Source: Bacteroidota bacterium
Lineage (GTDB): Bacteria; Bacteroidota; Bacteroidia; Chitinophagales; Chitinophagaceae
Assembly: GCA_947452555.1 (NCBI GenBank)
Contig: CANGDH010000008.1
Span: 45,062-109,061 of the forward strand
DNA length: 64,000 nucleotides
Direction: 5' to 3'
The notes beneath the pieces were generated by a model that saw only the letters and a program-made list of their open reading frames with translations, searched no databases and had not been told where the DNA came from. Below are positions 18,334 to 27,216 of the stretch, one piece after another. Made by a program: the position numbers and the translations under genes. Position 1 is the first letter of the stretch. The number at the start of each line of letters is the position of its first letter.

Positions 18334-21042
18334 ATGATAAAAAAAATACTGCTCTACCTATTGGGATTGATAATTCTTCTGATTTTTACTTCATTTATAA
18401 TCGCAAGAATATATAAAAGTGAAATAAAGGCGTCTATTGTTAAAATGGCGAATAGGAAACTGACTGCTAAAATTGATTTTGAAGATGCTAGCTTAAATTT
18501 CATTACTGCTTTTCCTAGCATGCGCATAAACATAGAAGGTATTAAAATTATAGGTAAGAACGAATTTGCAACAGATACGCTAGCTGATATACAAAATCTA
18601 AAACTATCGTTAAATATATATTCTTACTTATTTAATGACAAGATTGAAATTGAAAATGTCATAATAGAAAAAGCAAAGTGTAATTTAATAATACTTGCTA
18701 ATGGAAAAGCTAATTGGGATATTGTAATACCAGATACTGCTAAACTCAAACCGATATCCAAAAAAGAATTTGAATTAGTTTTAAAAAATTATAAAATTAG
18801 CGAATCAGAAATTACCTATAATGATCAAATGCGTTCCTTCTCCACTGTTTTAAAGAATGTGGATCATCAGGGATCAGGAGATTTTTCTAAAGAAATCTTT
18901 TCGTTACAAACTTCAACAAAAGTTGAGCAATTAAGTTTGAAGTATTTGGGAAAGACCTATTTATCAGAAGTTAAAGCAACATTAGAAGCACCATTACAAA
19001 TGAATTTTTCAAAAATGGAATTTTCATTTAAAAAAAATGACCTGCTATTAAATGATTTGCCAGTACATTTTGATGCATGGGTGTCTATGCCAGATAGTGC
19101 AATAGATATGAATATTCAATTCAATGCTGAAAAATCACCGTTAAAAGACTTTTTATCATTAATCCCTGTTCTATATAAGAATTCATTTAAAGAATTAACA
19201 GCCTCTGGAAAACTTACACTAAATGGTTATATAAAAGGACGTATGACAGATTATTCAAACCCTTCATTTGGTCTAAAAGCTATAATTGAACAAGGTTCTT
19301 TTAAATATAACAATATACCAGCCGCTGTAAAAGGAGTTGCCTTAAATTTCAAATTAGACAATCCAGATGGTGTTATTGATCATACACTAATTCAGTTAAA
19401 TAATTTTAGAATGGATTTAAACAATAAGCCATTCAAAGCCAATATGCTGATTAGTAAACCTGAATCAAACCCAAACTTAAAAGGATTCATAGACGGGACT
19501 ATTGACCTTTCGGACATTAAGAGATTAATACCAGCACTTAAAATGCAGATTAGTGGCATTGTTAAAGCCAATATAGAATTAGACGGTAATGTAAATGAAT
19601 TTAAAAAGGGAACTGGAAAAGCAAAAGGCAATTTTACTATTACAAGTATTATTTACAAAGGTGAAAGGGATGGGAATGATATAAAAATACCAAAAGCAGA
19701 CTTTGTAGTCACTCCAAAAAAATTAATAGTTAGTTCATTTTCTGCAAATATTAAAAACAGCGACTTTCAAGCAACTGGAAGCTTGGAAAATTACCTGCTT
19801 TACTTTTTAAAAAATGAACATATTACAGGCAATTTGGATTTGCATTCAAAAATGATTGACCTAAATGAATTAATGAATTTATCCAATACAAATACCGACA
19901 CTAGCAGTGCCGATTTTCAGTTACCCAAAAATATCAGGTTTGATTTTAATGCGGATATAGATAATGTGAAGTATAAGGATTGGACATTAACCAACGCAAC
20001 CGGAGGATTGAATTTTGCAGATCAGAAAATAATAGTAAATAAATTAAAATTTGATTTGCTTGATGCTGCTTTTACAGCAACAGGGAATTATAATAAAAAG
20101 GATAATGAAATACCCAATATGGATATTTCATTTGATATCCAACATTTAAATATTAGCACCACTTTCCGAAATTTTCCTATTATTCAAAAGTATATACCAC
20201 TAGCAGAAGCCACAAAAGGGATGATCAATACAAATATGAAGTTTAGCTCCAATTTGTCTAATGGGTTTTCACCTCAAATGAATAGTATTAATAGCGAAGG
20301 CGATATTTATTTAAATAATGTGACGGTAAATGGATCAGAAACCATCAATAAAATTGCAGCATTTGTGAAATTTGAGCAACTAAAAACGCTTGAGTTAAAA
20401 CCAGCACATTTAAGCTATACTATATCAAATGGAAGGTTTGTTGTAAAGCCATTCGACTTGACCACTGATTTTACAAAACTCAATATCAAAGGCTCTAATG
20501 GAATAGATAAGAGTTTAGACTATCAAGTTGAGATGGATTTGCCAAAACAAGTAACTAGTAATGGAATCAGTGATGCTGTAAATAAAGAATTAGCGAAAGT
20601 AAATCCTAATTTTAATATTGATAAATTTACAAAAGCCTTACGAGTATTGATTTTAATTAATGGGAATATGACAAGCCCTCAAATTAATCTACGTATAAAA
20701 AGTAATATTGGCGGGTCAGAAAGTATTGCAGAATCTGCAGTTGCAGAAGCAAAAGAAGCTGTCACAGTAGAAATTAAAAAACAGGTTAACACAAAACTAA
20801 AAGAAGCACAAAAACAAGCAGACGCCATTATCTCCGACGCACAGGCATTCTCTGATAGAATAAGACAAGAGGCATATGCTAAAGCAGATAAAATTGTAGA
20901 AGAAGCAAGAAATCCATTCGCGCAAATTGGAGCGAAGCTTTTGGCAGACAAGATTAAAAAAGAAGCAGATAAAAAGTCCGCGCAGATAATTGAAGACGCA
21001 AAAGCTAAAGCAGATTCTCTATTAATGAAAGCAAAACAATAA
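18334..21042 (+). CDS. AsmA-like inner-membrane-anchored protein with alanine-rich coiled-coil tail
   Basis: 902 residues. One N-terminal transmembrane helix (about 4-25) is followed by a long AsmA/TamB-like beta-groove region, recognisable at NRKLTAKIDFEDASLNFITAF and in the repeated LNLKGxxxxxD strands, placing it in the periplasm. AsmA-like proteins are implicated in moving phospholipid between membranes. The last ~110 residues are unlike the family core: a charged, Ala-rich helix with repeated EA/DA-AKAD units that should form a coiled coil. The M48 gene starts 5 bases after its stop. Confidence 0.8.
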   Translation: MIKKILLYLLGLIILLIFTSFIIARIYKSEIKASIVKMANRKLTAKIDFEDASLNFITAFPSMRINIEGIKIIGKNEFATDTLADIQNLKLSLNIYSYLFNDKIEIENVIIEKAKCNLIILANGKANWDIVIPDTAKLKPISKKEFELVLKNYKISESEITYNDQMRSFSTVLKNVDHQGSGDFSKEIFSLQTSTKVEQLSLKYLGKTYLSEVKATLEAPLQMNFSKMEFSFKKNDLLLNDLPVHFDAWVSMPDSAIDMNIQFNAEKSPLKDFLSLIPVLYKNSFKELTASGKLTLNGYIKGRMTDYSNPSFGLKAIIEQGSFKYNNIPAAVKGVALNFKLDNPDGVIDHTLIQLNNFRMDLNNKPFKANMLISKPESNPNLKGFIDGTIDLSDIKRLIPALKMQISGIVKANIELDGNVNEFKKGTGKAKGNFTITSIIYKGERDGNDIKIPKADFVVTPKKLIVSSFSANIKNSDFQATGSLENYLLYFLKNEHITGNLDLHSKMIDLNELMNLSNTNTDTSSADFQLPKNIRFDFNADIDNVKYKDWTLTNATGGLNFADQKIIVNKLKFDLLDAAFTATGNYNKKDNEIPNMDISFDIQHLNISTTFRNFPIIQKYIPLAEATKGMINTNMKFSSNLSNGFSPQMNSINSEGDIYLNNVTVNGSETINKIAAFVKFEQLKTLELKPAHLSYTISNGRFVVKPFDLTTDFTKLNIKGSNGIDKSLDYQVEMDLPKQVTSNGISDAVNKELAKVNPNFNIDKFTKALRVLILINGNMTSPQINLRIKSNIGGSESIAESAVAEAKEAVTVEIKKQVNTKLKEAQKQADAIISDAQAFSDRIRQEAYAKADKIVEEARNPFAQIGAKLLADKIKKEADKKSAQIIEDAKAKADSLLMKAKQ

Positions 21043-21047
21043 ATAAT

Positions 21048-21869
21048 ATGAAAATTCAATTCCAAAAAAACAAATGGACAGTATTGACAGTATTGACACT
21101 GGCATTTATGCTTAACTCCTGCTCTACAAACACTTTAACAGGCAAAAGCCAACTTTCATTAGTGTCCGAAACAGAATTACAAAGCCTGTCTGCTGGTCAA
21201 TATAATGACTTTATTAAAGCTCATACCGTAATTGCACCTTCAAAAGATGCAAGAGCATTAATGATTCAAAGAGTGGGTAAAAATATAGCAGCCGCAGTAG
21301 AAAAATATTATTCAGATAAAAATAATAAAGCAGCCCTTAGCGGATTTGCTTGGGAATACAACCTGGTTTTGGATAGTGCTATTAACGCATGGTGTATGCC
21401 AGGTGGAAAAATTGTAGTCTACACTGGTATTCTGCCTTATACCAAAAATGAAAATGCATTAGCTGTTGTAATTGGTCATGAAGTATCACACGCACTATTG
21501 CAACATGGAAATCAAAGAATGAGTGAGTCAATGATACAGCAATTAGGAGGAGTGGCATTGTCAACGGCAATTGCTAAAAAACCAGCTGAAACTCAAAACT
21601 TATTTATGAAAGCTTATGGCGTAGGTACAGAAATTGGTGTTATGTTACCCTTCTCAAGAAAACAAGAATTAGAAGCAGACCGTTTTGGTTTAATATGGGC
21701 TGCAATTGCAGGATATGATCCAAATGAAGCTATTGCTTTTTGGGGCAGAATGCAACAAGCTTCTTCTGGTCAAAAACCGCCAGAATTTTTAAGCACCCAC
21801 CCTTCTGATGAAACAAGAATAGAAAAAATAAAAACATACTTACCAGAAGCCATGAGTTATAAGAAATAG
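21048..21869 (+). CDS. M48 family metallopeptidase, lipoprotein
   Basis: 273 residues. The lipobox LNSC puts the lipidated Cys at position 25. The zinc site is HEVSH (His144, Glu145, His148) with the third ligand in QELEADRFG; the C-terminal LSTHPSDETRIEKI is typical of the Oma1/BepA-like M48 group. It is therefore a periplasmic envelope-quality protease (family knowledge). Five bases separate it from the AsmA-like gene, so the two form an envelope operon. Confidence 0.88.
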   Translation: MKIQFQKNKWTVLTVLTLAFMLNSCSTNTLTGKSQLSLVSETELQSLSAGQYNDFIKAHTVIAPSKDARALMIQRVGKNIAAAVEKYYSDKNNKAALSGFAWEYNLVLDSAINAWCMPGGKIVVYTGILPYTKNENALAVVIGHEVSHALLQHGNQRMSESMIQQLGGVALSTAIAKKPAETQNLFMKAYGVGTEIGVMLPFSRKQELEADRFGLIWAAIAGYDPNEAIAFWGRMQQASSGQKPPEFLSTHPSDETRIEKIKTYLPEAMSYKK

Positions 21870-21915
21870 AAAATTATTTATTGACCACAATCAATCGTTT
21901 TAATTACCAGAGTCA

Positions 21916-21946
21916 TTTGACTTTGTATTTTGTAGCTGTATTTTTA
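21916..21946 (+). promoter_or_regulatory. Candidate Bacteroidota promoter for a leader or small RNA
   Basis: TTTG at 21916-21919 and TATTTTTA at 21939-21946 are spaced by 19 bases, matching the -33 TTTG and -7 TAnnTTTG arrangement with one mismatch in the -7 element. Transcription would begin near 21952. Such motifs occur by chance in AT-rich DNA; the value here is the good spacing and the terminator about 200 bases downstream. Confidence 0.35.
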
Positions 21947-21951
21947 CATCA

Positions 21952-22162
21952 GATTATTCAGACAGCTAATTGACGAAAGGTTACCCAGACATAACTGTTT
22001 TAAAAGACAATAAACTGAATAGCCGAAAAGTGGTTAAAATGACTACGTAAAGCGACAAAAGCTAGGATGAAAAAAATTAGATAAGTACAGAGTAAAGGTT
22101 TTAAAAAAGCAAATAACTGTATATATCGTTTGGGCAAGTTTACAAGAGCTTGCCCTTTTTTT
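21952..22162 (+). ncRNA. Candidate ~210-nt small RNA or attenuated 5' leader
   Basis: The 312-base gap between the M48 gene and the next lipoprotein has no credible coding region. It begins with a promoter-like pair (21916-21946) and ends in an intrinsic terminator (22132-22162) only 19 bases before the next ATG. A hairpin with wobble pairs can be drawn at GTGGTTA-AAA-TGACTAC. I could not match it to tmRNA, SRP RNA, RNase P RNA or a riboswitch I know. It is either an independent small RNA or a leader that controls the gene at 22182 by premature termination. Confidence 0.35.
22132..22162 (+). terminator. Intrinsic terminator just upstream of a gene start
   Basis: Stem GGGCAAG (22132-22138) with CTTGCCC (22149-22155), extendable inward by a T-G and a T-A pair, followed by seven T residues. 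Strongly oriented for the plus strand. Its place, 19 bases before the lipoprotein ATG at 22182, is unusual for a plain end-of-operon terminator and suggests attenuation or a discrete upstream RNA. Confidence 0.75.
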
Positions 22163-22181
22163 ATCTTATAAATCATTTGAC

Positions 22182-22814
22182 ATGAAAACTAATAAACTAT
22201 TACCTATATTAATAATCTTGTTCATAGTTTCGGCTTGCAATAGTTCCAAAATTATAACAACTTGGAAATCCCCAAATACTCCAATTCTTAAATATAATAA
22301 AATATTAGTAGTAGGGATTAATGGGACTGAAACTTGGGGAACAAAAGAAAAAATGGAAAGAGAGTTGGTTGACAGGTTAAAAGAGAAAGGGCAGAATGCA
22401 GTATCTGCTTCTGACTTATATGGCCCTAAGGCATTTAGAAACTTAAGTGAAGATACAGTTCTTAAAAGACTAGTGGGTACTACAGTTGATGCGGTATTGA
22501 CTATTGTATTGTTAAACAAAACAAAAGAAAAATATTACGTACCAGCTCGTGTATATTATTCTCCCTACACAATGTATCACCATCACTTTTGGGGCTACTA
22601 TAATACTATGACTGCACGTATATATTCCCCAGGATATTACACATATGATAAGAAATATTTCTGGGAAAGTAATCTGTATGACATGAAAACGAAGGAGCTG
22701 ATCTATTCTGTACAAACAGAATCCTTTAATCCAAATTCTTCAGAACAATTAGCACACGAGTATAGCGATCTTATTATTATTAATATGGAAAAAAATAAAG
22801 TTATCAATTTTTAA
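22182..22814 (+). CDS. Lipoprotein, DUF4136-like
   Basis: 210 residues with lipobox VSAC (Cys19). The mature part starts SSKIITTWKSPN and continues with a Rossmann-like segment ILVVGINGTETWG and a domain in which LYDMKTKELIYSVQTES resembles the end of DUF4136-type lipoproteins. A His/Tyr-rich insertion (MYHHHFWGYYN) interrupts the middle. Function unknown. It stands alone, with the structured leader before it and convergent GNAT gene after it. Confidence 0.65.
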   Translation: MKTNKLLPILIILFIVSACNSSKIITTWKSPNTPILKYNKILVVGINGTETWGTKEKMERELVDRLKEKGQNAVSASDLYGPKAFRNLSEDTVLKRLVGTTVDAVLTIVLLNKTKEKYYVPARVYYSPYTMYHHHFWGYYNTMTARIYSPGYYTYDKKYFWESNLYDMKTKELIYSVQTESFNPNSSEQLAHEYSDLIIINMEKNKVINF

Positions 22815-22879
22815 AAAAAATTGAAATACAATAAATTAACCTTTACACTAAAATTAAGGTGTTAGAATACTTTACTAAA

Positions 22880-23371
22880 TTATAAAATACATTGCATTTG
22901 TATATCAGCCCTTTCGTATGGAGACGGGCGACCTTCTACTTTTGTAAAACCTAATTTATAATACATATTTATAGCAGGAGTTAAAATAGTATTACTCTCT
23001 AAGAAAATACATTTAGCACCAAGTGACCTTGCTTTATCTAAAATTGCATTCCCAAGTAACCAACCTATTCTTTTACCTTGCTCCTTTGGAGAAACCGCCA
23101 TCTTAGCTAATTCATACTCGTATTCATCATCATCCATCTTAATTAATGCGCAAACTCCAACCGGCTCATTGTCTAATAAAGCAACCAAAATAAGTCCTCC
23201 TTTATTTAAGATATAACTATCAGGGTTATCTAAAGCCTTAAAATCGGCTTCTTCCATTCTGAAGTATTTAGAAATCCATTCAACGTTAAGTGAACGAAAA
23301 GCTTCCTGATACTTTTCTTCATAATTAACTATGGATACCTTAGCTGAGGTATTGCTATTTTGATCATTCAT
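22880..23371 (-). CDS. GNAT family N-acetyltransferase
   Basis: 163 residues. The acetyl-CoA pyrophosphate loop is KEQGKRIGWLLGNAIL (R/Q-x-x-G-x-G/A type, with Ile in the middle), preceded by the beta4 strand YELAKMAVSP and followed by LGAKCIFLESN and AINMYYKLGFTKVEG. It resembles single-domain acetyltransferases that accept amino acids or small amines; the acceptor is not predictable. A perfect -7-type motif (TAAGTTTG, minus strand, 23441-23448) lies 70 bases upstream. It is the last gene of a minus-strand run. Confidence 0.85.
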   Translation of the reverse strand: MNDQNSNTSAKVSIVNYEEKYQEAFRSLNVEWISKYFRMEEADFKALDNPDSYILNKGGLILVALLDNEPVGVCALIKMDDDEYEYELAKMAVSPKEQGKRIGWLLGNAILDKARSLGAKCIFLESNTILTPAINMYYKLGFTKVEGRPSPYERADIQMQCIL

Positions 23372-23467
23372 AAATAAGCTCCAATTATAGAAATTAATAA
23401 TTTTTAATTGCGGTATTTTATACTTCCCTAATTACGGATACAAACTTAAGATTTTATAAAGGATTAG

Positions 23468-23863
23468 TTATAAAAATCTAGCTCTAATATTATTGTTAGG
23501 TATCATACATTCATTCCTTTTGCCAAATATACTGTACCTGTTATTTGCGATTAAAGTATAAAAATAGTTGCCGAATGAAATTGGTAAATATTTTAAAATG
23601 ATAAAAATGCGCGGCCATCCTGATAGCAATTCACAAATATGTATAATAGCATCCATTTTGAAATATGCTTGATCTTCTTGTATAAGTACAATGGAATTTA
23701 TATTGCTTTCTGTTATATTGCATTTCGCCAATAATGTAGTACCTATTACTGATTGTTGTGCAGCAAATTTAAACACAGACTTCTGGTCATTTTTGATAAC
23801 TATATTGACAGCTGAATTGCAGAAATTACAAACCCCATCAAATAATATTATGTTGCTTGTCAT
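23468..23863 (-). CDS. DCC1-like thiol-disulfide oxidoreductase family protein
   Basis: Predicted thioredoxin-fold protein of the DCC (DUF393) family with the signature DGVCNFC near its N-terminus, giving a CxxC redox pair, and RWPRIFIILKYLP-like basic hydrophobic segment (GWPRIFIILKYLP) further on. I start at the ATG at 23863, so the protein begins MTSNIILFDGVCNFC as the family does; the longer frame to 23935 would overlap the upstream gene and adds an unrelated stretch. Substrates of DCC proteins are unknown. Confidence 0.8.
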   Translation of the reverse strand: MTSNIILFDGVCNFCNSAVNIVIKNDQKSVFKFAAQQSVIGTTLLAKCNITESNINSIVLIQEDQAYFKMDAIIHICELLSGWPRIFIILKYLPISFGNYFYTLIANNRYSIFGKRNECMIPNNNIRARFL

Positions 23864-23886
23864 ATATATGAAGGTAAGTAAAATTC

Positions 23887-24312
23887 CTAAAGCACTTTCA
23901 TTCCGTAATGCCCTAAGGATGTAAAAATTAGACATCTAATAACGACACCTGCACTGCACCAAATCACCATTTTATTAACTGGCACGTTAAATCCAACACC
24001 CACCCCAATACTGATTGGCGCGCCAACAGTCATAGTGCCGATTAAGCCTAAACCAACAATGCCATACTTATTCCAGATATTAATAATGAACCCTGCCTTA
24101 GGCTTCTCTTCGATTTTACTTTTTTTATACTTCTTGACAAAGTTTTTAATCTGAGTTCCTAAATAAGCGGCGACAAAAACTCCAACTAAACCACCAACTG
24201 TTGAAGCTAAAAAAATGATAAAAGAAGGCAATTGAAATGCAAAACCAGCAGGAATTGCAGCATAAACTTCAAAAGTTGCCAAACCCATTACAGTCAATAT
24301 TTTTAAAGTCAT
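23887..24312 (-). CDS. Small multi-drug export-type membrane protein
   Basis: 141 residues, mostly hydrophobic, with four likely transmembrane stretches (KILTVMGLATFEVYAAIPAG, FIIFLASTVGGLVGVFVAAYLG, IVGLGLIGTMTVGAPISIGVGVGF, MVIWCSAGVVIRCLIFTSLG), a basic loop (KNFVKKYKKSKIEEKPK) and the GxxxAPISxxxG pattern. This looks like the putative small multi-drug export family (PF06695); transport substrate unproven. The stop is 23 bases before the DCC start. Confidence 0.6.
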   Translation of the reverse strand: MTLKILTVMGLATFEVYAAIPAGFAFQLPSFIIFLASTVGGLVGVFVAAYLGTQIKNFVKKYKKSKIEEKPKAGFIINIWNKYGIVGLGLIGTMTVGAPISIGVGVGFNVPVNKMVIWCSAGVVIRCLIFTSLGHYGMKVL

Positions 24313-24388
24313 TAGTTCTGATTTAATTAATAGTCCGAAGTTAATGCAATTGAATCCATAACTTGGATAAACAAATTGTTAGCTTTTA

Positions 24389-24943
24389 TTAAATTAAATC
24401 AAGCTTTAAAATATACATCCCCCTATATTGAGGCTTCATTAATGTGAAAATCTCACTTGGCAAATTATATTCGCCTACGATTTCAAAACCCAGCTTTTTA
24501 TAAAATGAAAGCGCCTTTTCTGCGCTGTCCATCGCCTTTAATTGTATTGAATTTTTGTTATGCTGCTTGGCGACTTCCAATACATGTTTCATCATAATGG
24601 TACCAATATTATTTTGAATCTTTTTAATATCAATATAAATACGTTCTAGCTCCATCACTTCTTCAACTATTTTACCGTTTGCTTTTGCATTGATATTTAT
24701 CTTTAAGTACCCAACTGCTTCCGATTGTTGATACACAATAAAATGTATGTTATTAGGGTCCATTATTTCATGTTCTATTTTTTCAACTGGATAAGCATAC
24801 TCGTTAATATACCAGTCAACACCCCCCTCATTCCATAAATATGGATAATGTGGTATATAGATTTTCTTCGCTAATTCACTGAGTGAATTAGCGTCAATTA
24901 GATCAACTTTTTTAAAAGTAACATTCCCTAAATTCATTTTCAC
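24389..24943 (-). CDS. GNAT family N-acetyltransferase
   Basis: 184 residues; N-terminal SELAKKIYIPHYPYLWNEGG and the acceptor-side VEKIEHEIMDPNNIHFIV, then the CoA-binding region ELERIYIDIKKIQNNIGTIMMKHV and AEKALSFYKKLGFEIVGEY. The pyrophosphate loop KKIQNNIGT departs from the usual Q/R-x-x-G-x-G/A pattern. It lies 23 bases after the radical SAM gene in the same run. An alternative ATG is at codon 3. Acceptor unknown. Confidence 0.83.
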   Translation of the reverse strand: MKMNLGNVTFKKVDLIDANSLSELAKKIYIPHYPYLWNEGGVDWYINEYAYPVEKIEHEIMDPNNIHFIVYQQSEAVGYLKININAKANGKIVEEVMELERIYIDIKKIQNNIGTIMMKHVLEVAKQHNKNSIQLKAMDSAEKALSFYKKLGFEIVGEYNLPSEIFTLMKPQYRGMYILKLDLI

Positions 24944-24966
24944 TAATTTAATTGCAAGTTCATTTT

Positions 24967-27183
24967 TTAAATTCTTAGCAAACCTGCTTTATATAAAGTA
25001 GTTATTGGTTTATTATCCCATAATAATTCAAATGCCTCTAAGCCAGCTGCATCATAGCTTTCCTTAATGGCAGCATAATTAAGTCCACTCCCATTTGCGA
25101 TACTTAATTTTGGTAATAAATTTAATAGCCACTCACCTTTTGCAGGTTCCACACTAATTGAGAAGGTGTTTTTGTTGGTTTGAAATTGCAAATTCATTTC
25201 TTCCCATTTACTTCCTTTCTTAGAACGTTGTACAATTGTCGATACTGGATTTACTCCCAACCAAATGGCTTTATAATTATTTGAAACACCATATTCAGGC
25301 GATTCAATTTCATTTTTTATATAATTAGGATCAATAGTTGTTTTAGGTATTTTAAAGTCAAACCATTTTTGCAATGGGAATTCAAAACAAGCCCCGTGCA
25401 TATAATTTAATAACGCCTTTTTCAATCCGTATCCGAATATTTCGTGATTTGCTCCTGTAGGATCTATATGTGCAATGTCATTATTAGCAAAAGTTCCAAT
25501 TTCGTTCAAGACTTTTTTTACTAAGTACTTGTCTGGCGCTAATCCAATTGGACTGTGCGCTGTCATGGTAAATAAATGCCAAAACGCAGATTGTAACACT
25601 CCAGTTTCAAAAAGTTGTCGCACCATCTCTAATGAATCTACTGTTTCTTGAACTGTCTGAGTAGGAAAACCGTACATTAAATATGCGTGAACCATAATCC
25701 CAGCTTCCGTGAAATGCTTGCTCACTTTGGCTACCTGCGACACTGTAATACCTTTCTGTATTAATTCCAATAATCTATCTGAAGCGACTTCTAACCCCCC
25801 GCTCACTGCAATACATCCTGATGCTTTTAGTAATTGACAAAGGTCCTGTGTAAAGCTTTTTTCAAATCTTACATTAGCCCACCAACTCACTATTATTTTA
25901 CGTCTTATGATTTCTATTGCCAATGCCTTCATTAAAGAAGGAGGTGCAGCTTCATCTACAAAATGAAAACCATTTTGTCCTGTCTTTTCAATCAACTCCT
26001 CCATTCTGTCTACCAATAAAGAAGCAGTGATTGGTTCATAGCTCTTTATATAGTCTAAAGAAATATCGCAAAAAGTACATTTTCCCCAATAGCAACCATG
26101 TGCCATAGTCAATTTGTTCCAACGACCATCGCTCCATAAACTATGCATTGGATTGGTGACTTCAATAGCCGAAATATATTTATCCAACCACAACCCATCA
26201 TAGTCAGGCGTTCCAACCTGTCCTTGCTTATAATCCGAGCAGCTTGTATTATTAATATATTTAACCACTCCATCAACCAATGTAAAACAACGCTTTAATT
26301 CCTGTTGTGTTTTTTTACCTTCTATATATTCAACTAATATTTCTAATGGCGCTTCTCCGTCGTCCAAAGTAATAAAATCATAAAACTCAAATACCCTAGC
26401 ATCACTTAACGACCTTAGTTCTGTATTCGCAAACCCGCCACCCATTGCAACTTTAATATTTGGATAATGCTTTTTTATCCATTGGCCACATCGTAAAGAA
26501 GTATACAGATTGCCGGGGAAAGGAACAGAAATGCAAACCAATTTAGGTTGTATTGTTTCAATTCTTTGTGCTAGTATATCAATTAAAATCTCGTCTAAAT
26601 AAGTAAGTGGTGATTGCAATGCATTATACAACTCATCAAAGGTATTGGCTGACCTTCCTAAGCTTTCTGCATAGCGACTAAAGCCAAAATGCTCGTCAAC
26701 ATTTTCTTTTATTAAATTACTCAAGTCTTCCAAATACATAGTAGCAATATGCTTAGCCATATCTTGCTTACCCATGCTACCAAATGCCCATTTTAAATCA
26801 TCCAATTGTTCAAAGGCCGATGCTTCTGGTAAAAATTGTCTTGTACAAATTAAATGAGCCAAAGTAGGTAGCTTGCCTTGAAGGAATAGAATCACATTGT
26901 CTATTGAATTAATATAACTATCCTTTAATGCAAGTATTCTTTCACTGTTTGGACTAAGCGTCCCTTCCTTATTAGTTATTGAAGAAAATAATTTTGTTAA
27001 TCCTTGTTTTGAAAAAAGCTCCAAGGTAACTTCAATTCCCAAGTCGGCTTGCACTGTGGCAATATGCTTGGTATTAAAAAAACCTTTCAAATAGGCCGTT
27101 GCTGGATACGGCGTATTCAGTTGCGTAAAAGGCGGCGTAATGAGAAATATAGGTAATTCCAAGAATAACAATTTATGCAGCAA
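24967..27183 (-). CDS. Radical SAM protein with B12-binding-type N-terminal domain, atypical cysteine spacing
   Basis: 738 residues. The N-terminus (ITPPFTQLNTPYPATAYLKG) and PKLVCISVPFPGNLYTSLRC / IKVAMGGGFAN resemble the cobalamin-binding Rossmann domain of B12-radical SAM proteins, followed by the SPASM-less radical SAM barrel. The cluster motif is C364-x4-C369-x2-C372 (GCYWGKCTFC) instead of CxxxCxxC; the extra residue is probably subfamily specific. Later landmarks: GGLEVASDRLL, MVHAYLMYGFPTQT. The long ~200-residue helical insertion before the cobalamin fold is unusual. Methyl transfer or a rearrangement is plausible, but the substrate is unknown. It follows a small plug-domain protein. 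Confidence 0.78.
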   Translation of the reverse strand: MLHKLLFLELPIFLITPPFTQLNTPYPATAYLKGFFNTKHIATVQADLGIEVTLELFSKQGLTKLFSSITNKEGTLSPNSERILALKDSYINSIDNVILFLQGKLPTLAHLICTRQFLPEASAFEQLDDLKWAFGSMGKQDMAKHIATMYLEDLSNLIKENVDEHFGFSRYAESLGRSANTFDELYNALQSPLTYLDEILIDILAQRIETIQPKLVCISVPFPGNLYTSLRCGQWIKKHYPNIKVAMGGGFANTELRSLSDARVFEFYDFITLDDGEAPLEILVEYIEGKKTQQELKRCFTLVDGVVKYINNTSCSDYKQGQVGTPDYDGLWLDKYISAIEVTNPMHSLWSDGRWNKLTMAHGCYWGKCTFCDISLDYIKSYEPITASLLVDRMEELIEKTGQNGFHFVDEAAPPSLMKALAIEIIRRKIIVSWWANVRFEKSFTQDLCQLLKASGCIAVSGGLEVASDRLLELIQKGITVSQVAKVSKHFTEAGIMVHAYLMYGFPTQTVQETVDSLEMVRQLFETGVLQSAFWHLFTMTAHSPIGLAPDKYLVKKVLNEIGTFANNDIAHIDPTGANHEIFGYGLKKALLNYMHGACFEFPLQKWFDFKIPKTTIDPNYIKNEIESPEYGVSNNYKAIWLGVNPVSTIVQRSKKGSKWEEMNLQFQTNKNTFSISVEPAKGEWLLNLLPKLSIANGSGLNYAAIKESYDAAGLEAFELLWDNKPITTLYKAGLLRI

Positions 27184-27216
27184 AATTAAGGGAAACTAGT
27201 TCGCTAAACTTCAATT

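Noticed and set aside
22132..22162. Ordinary end-of-operon terminator for the M48 gene
   Set aside because: Possible, but it is nearly 270 bases past the M48 stop and 19 bases before the next start, so an independent leader or small RNA is the better reading. I kept it as a terminator.
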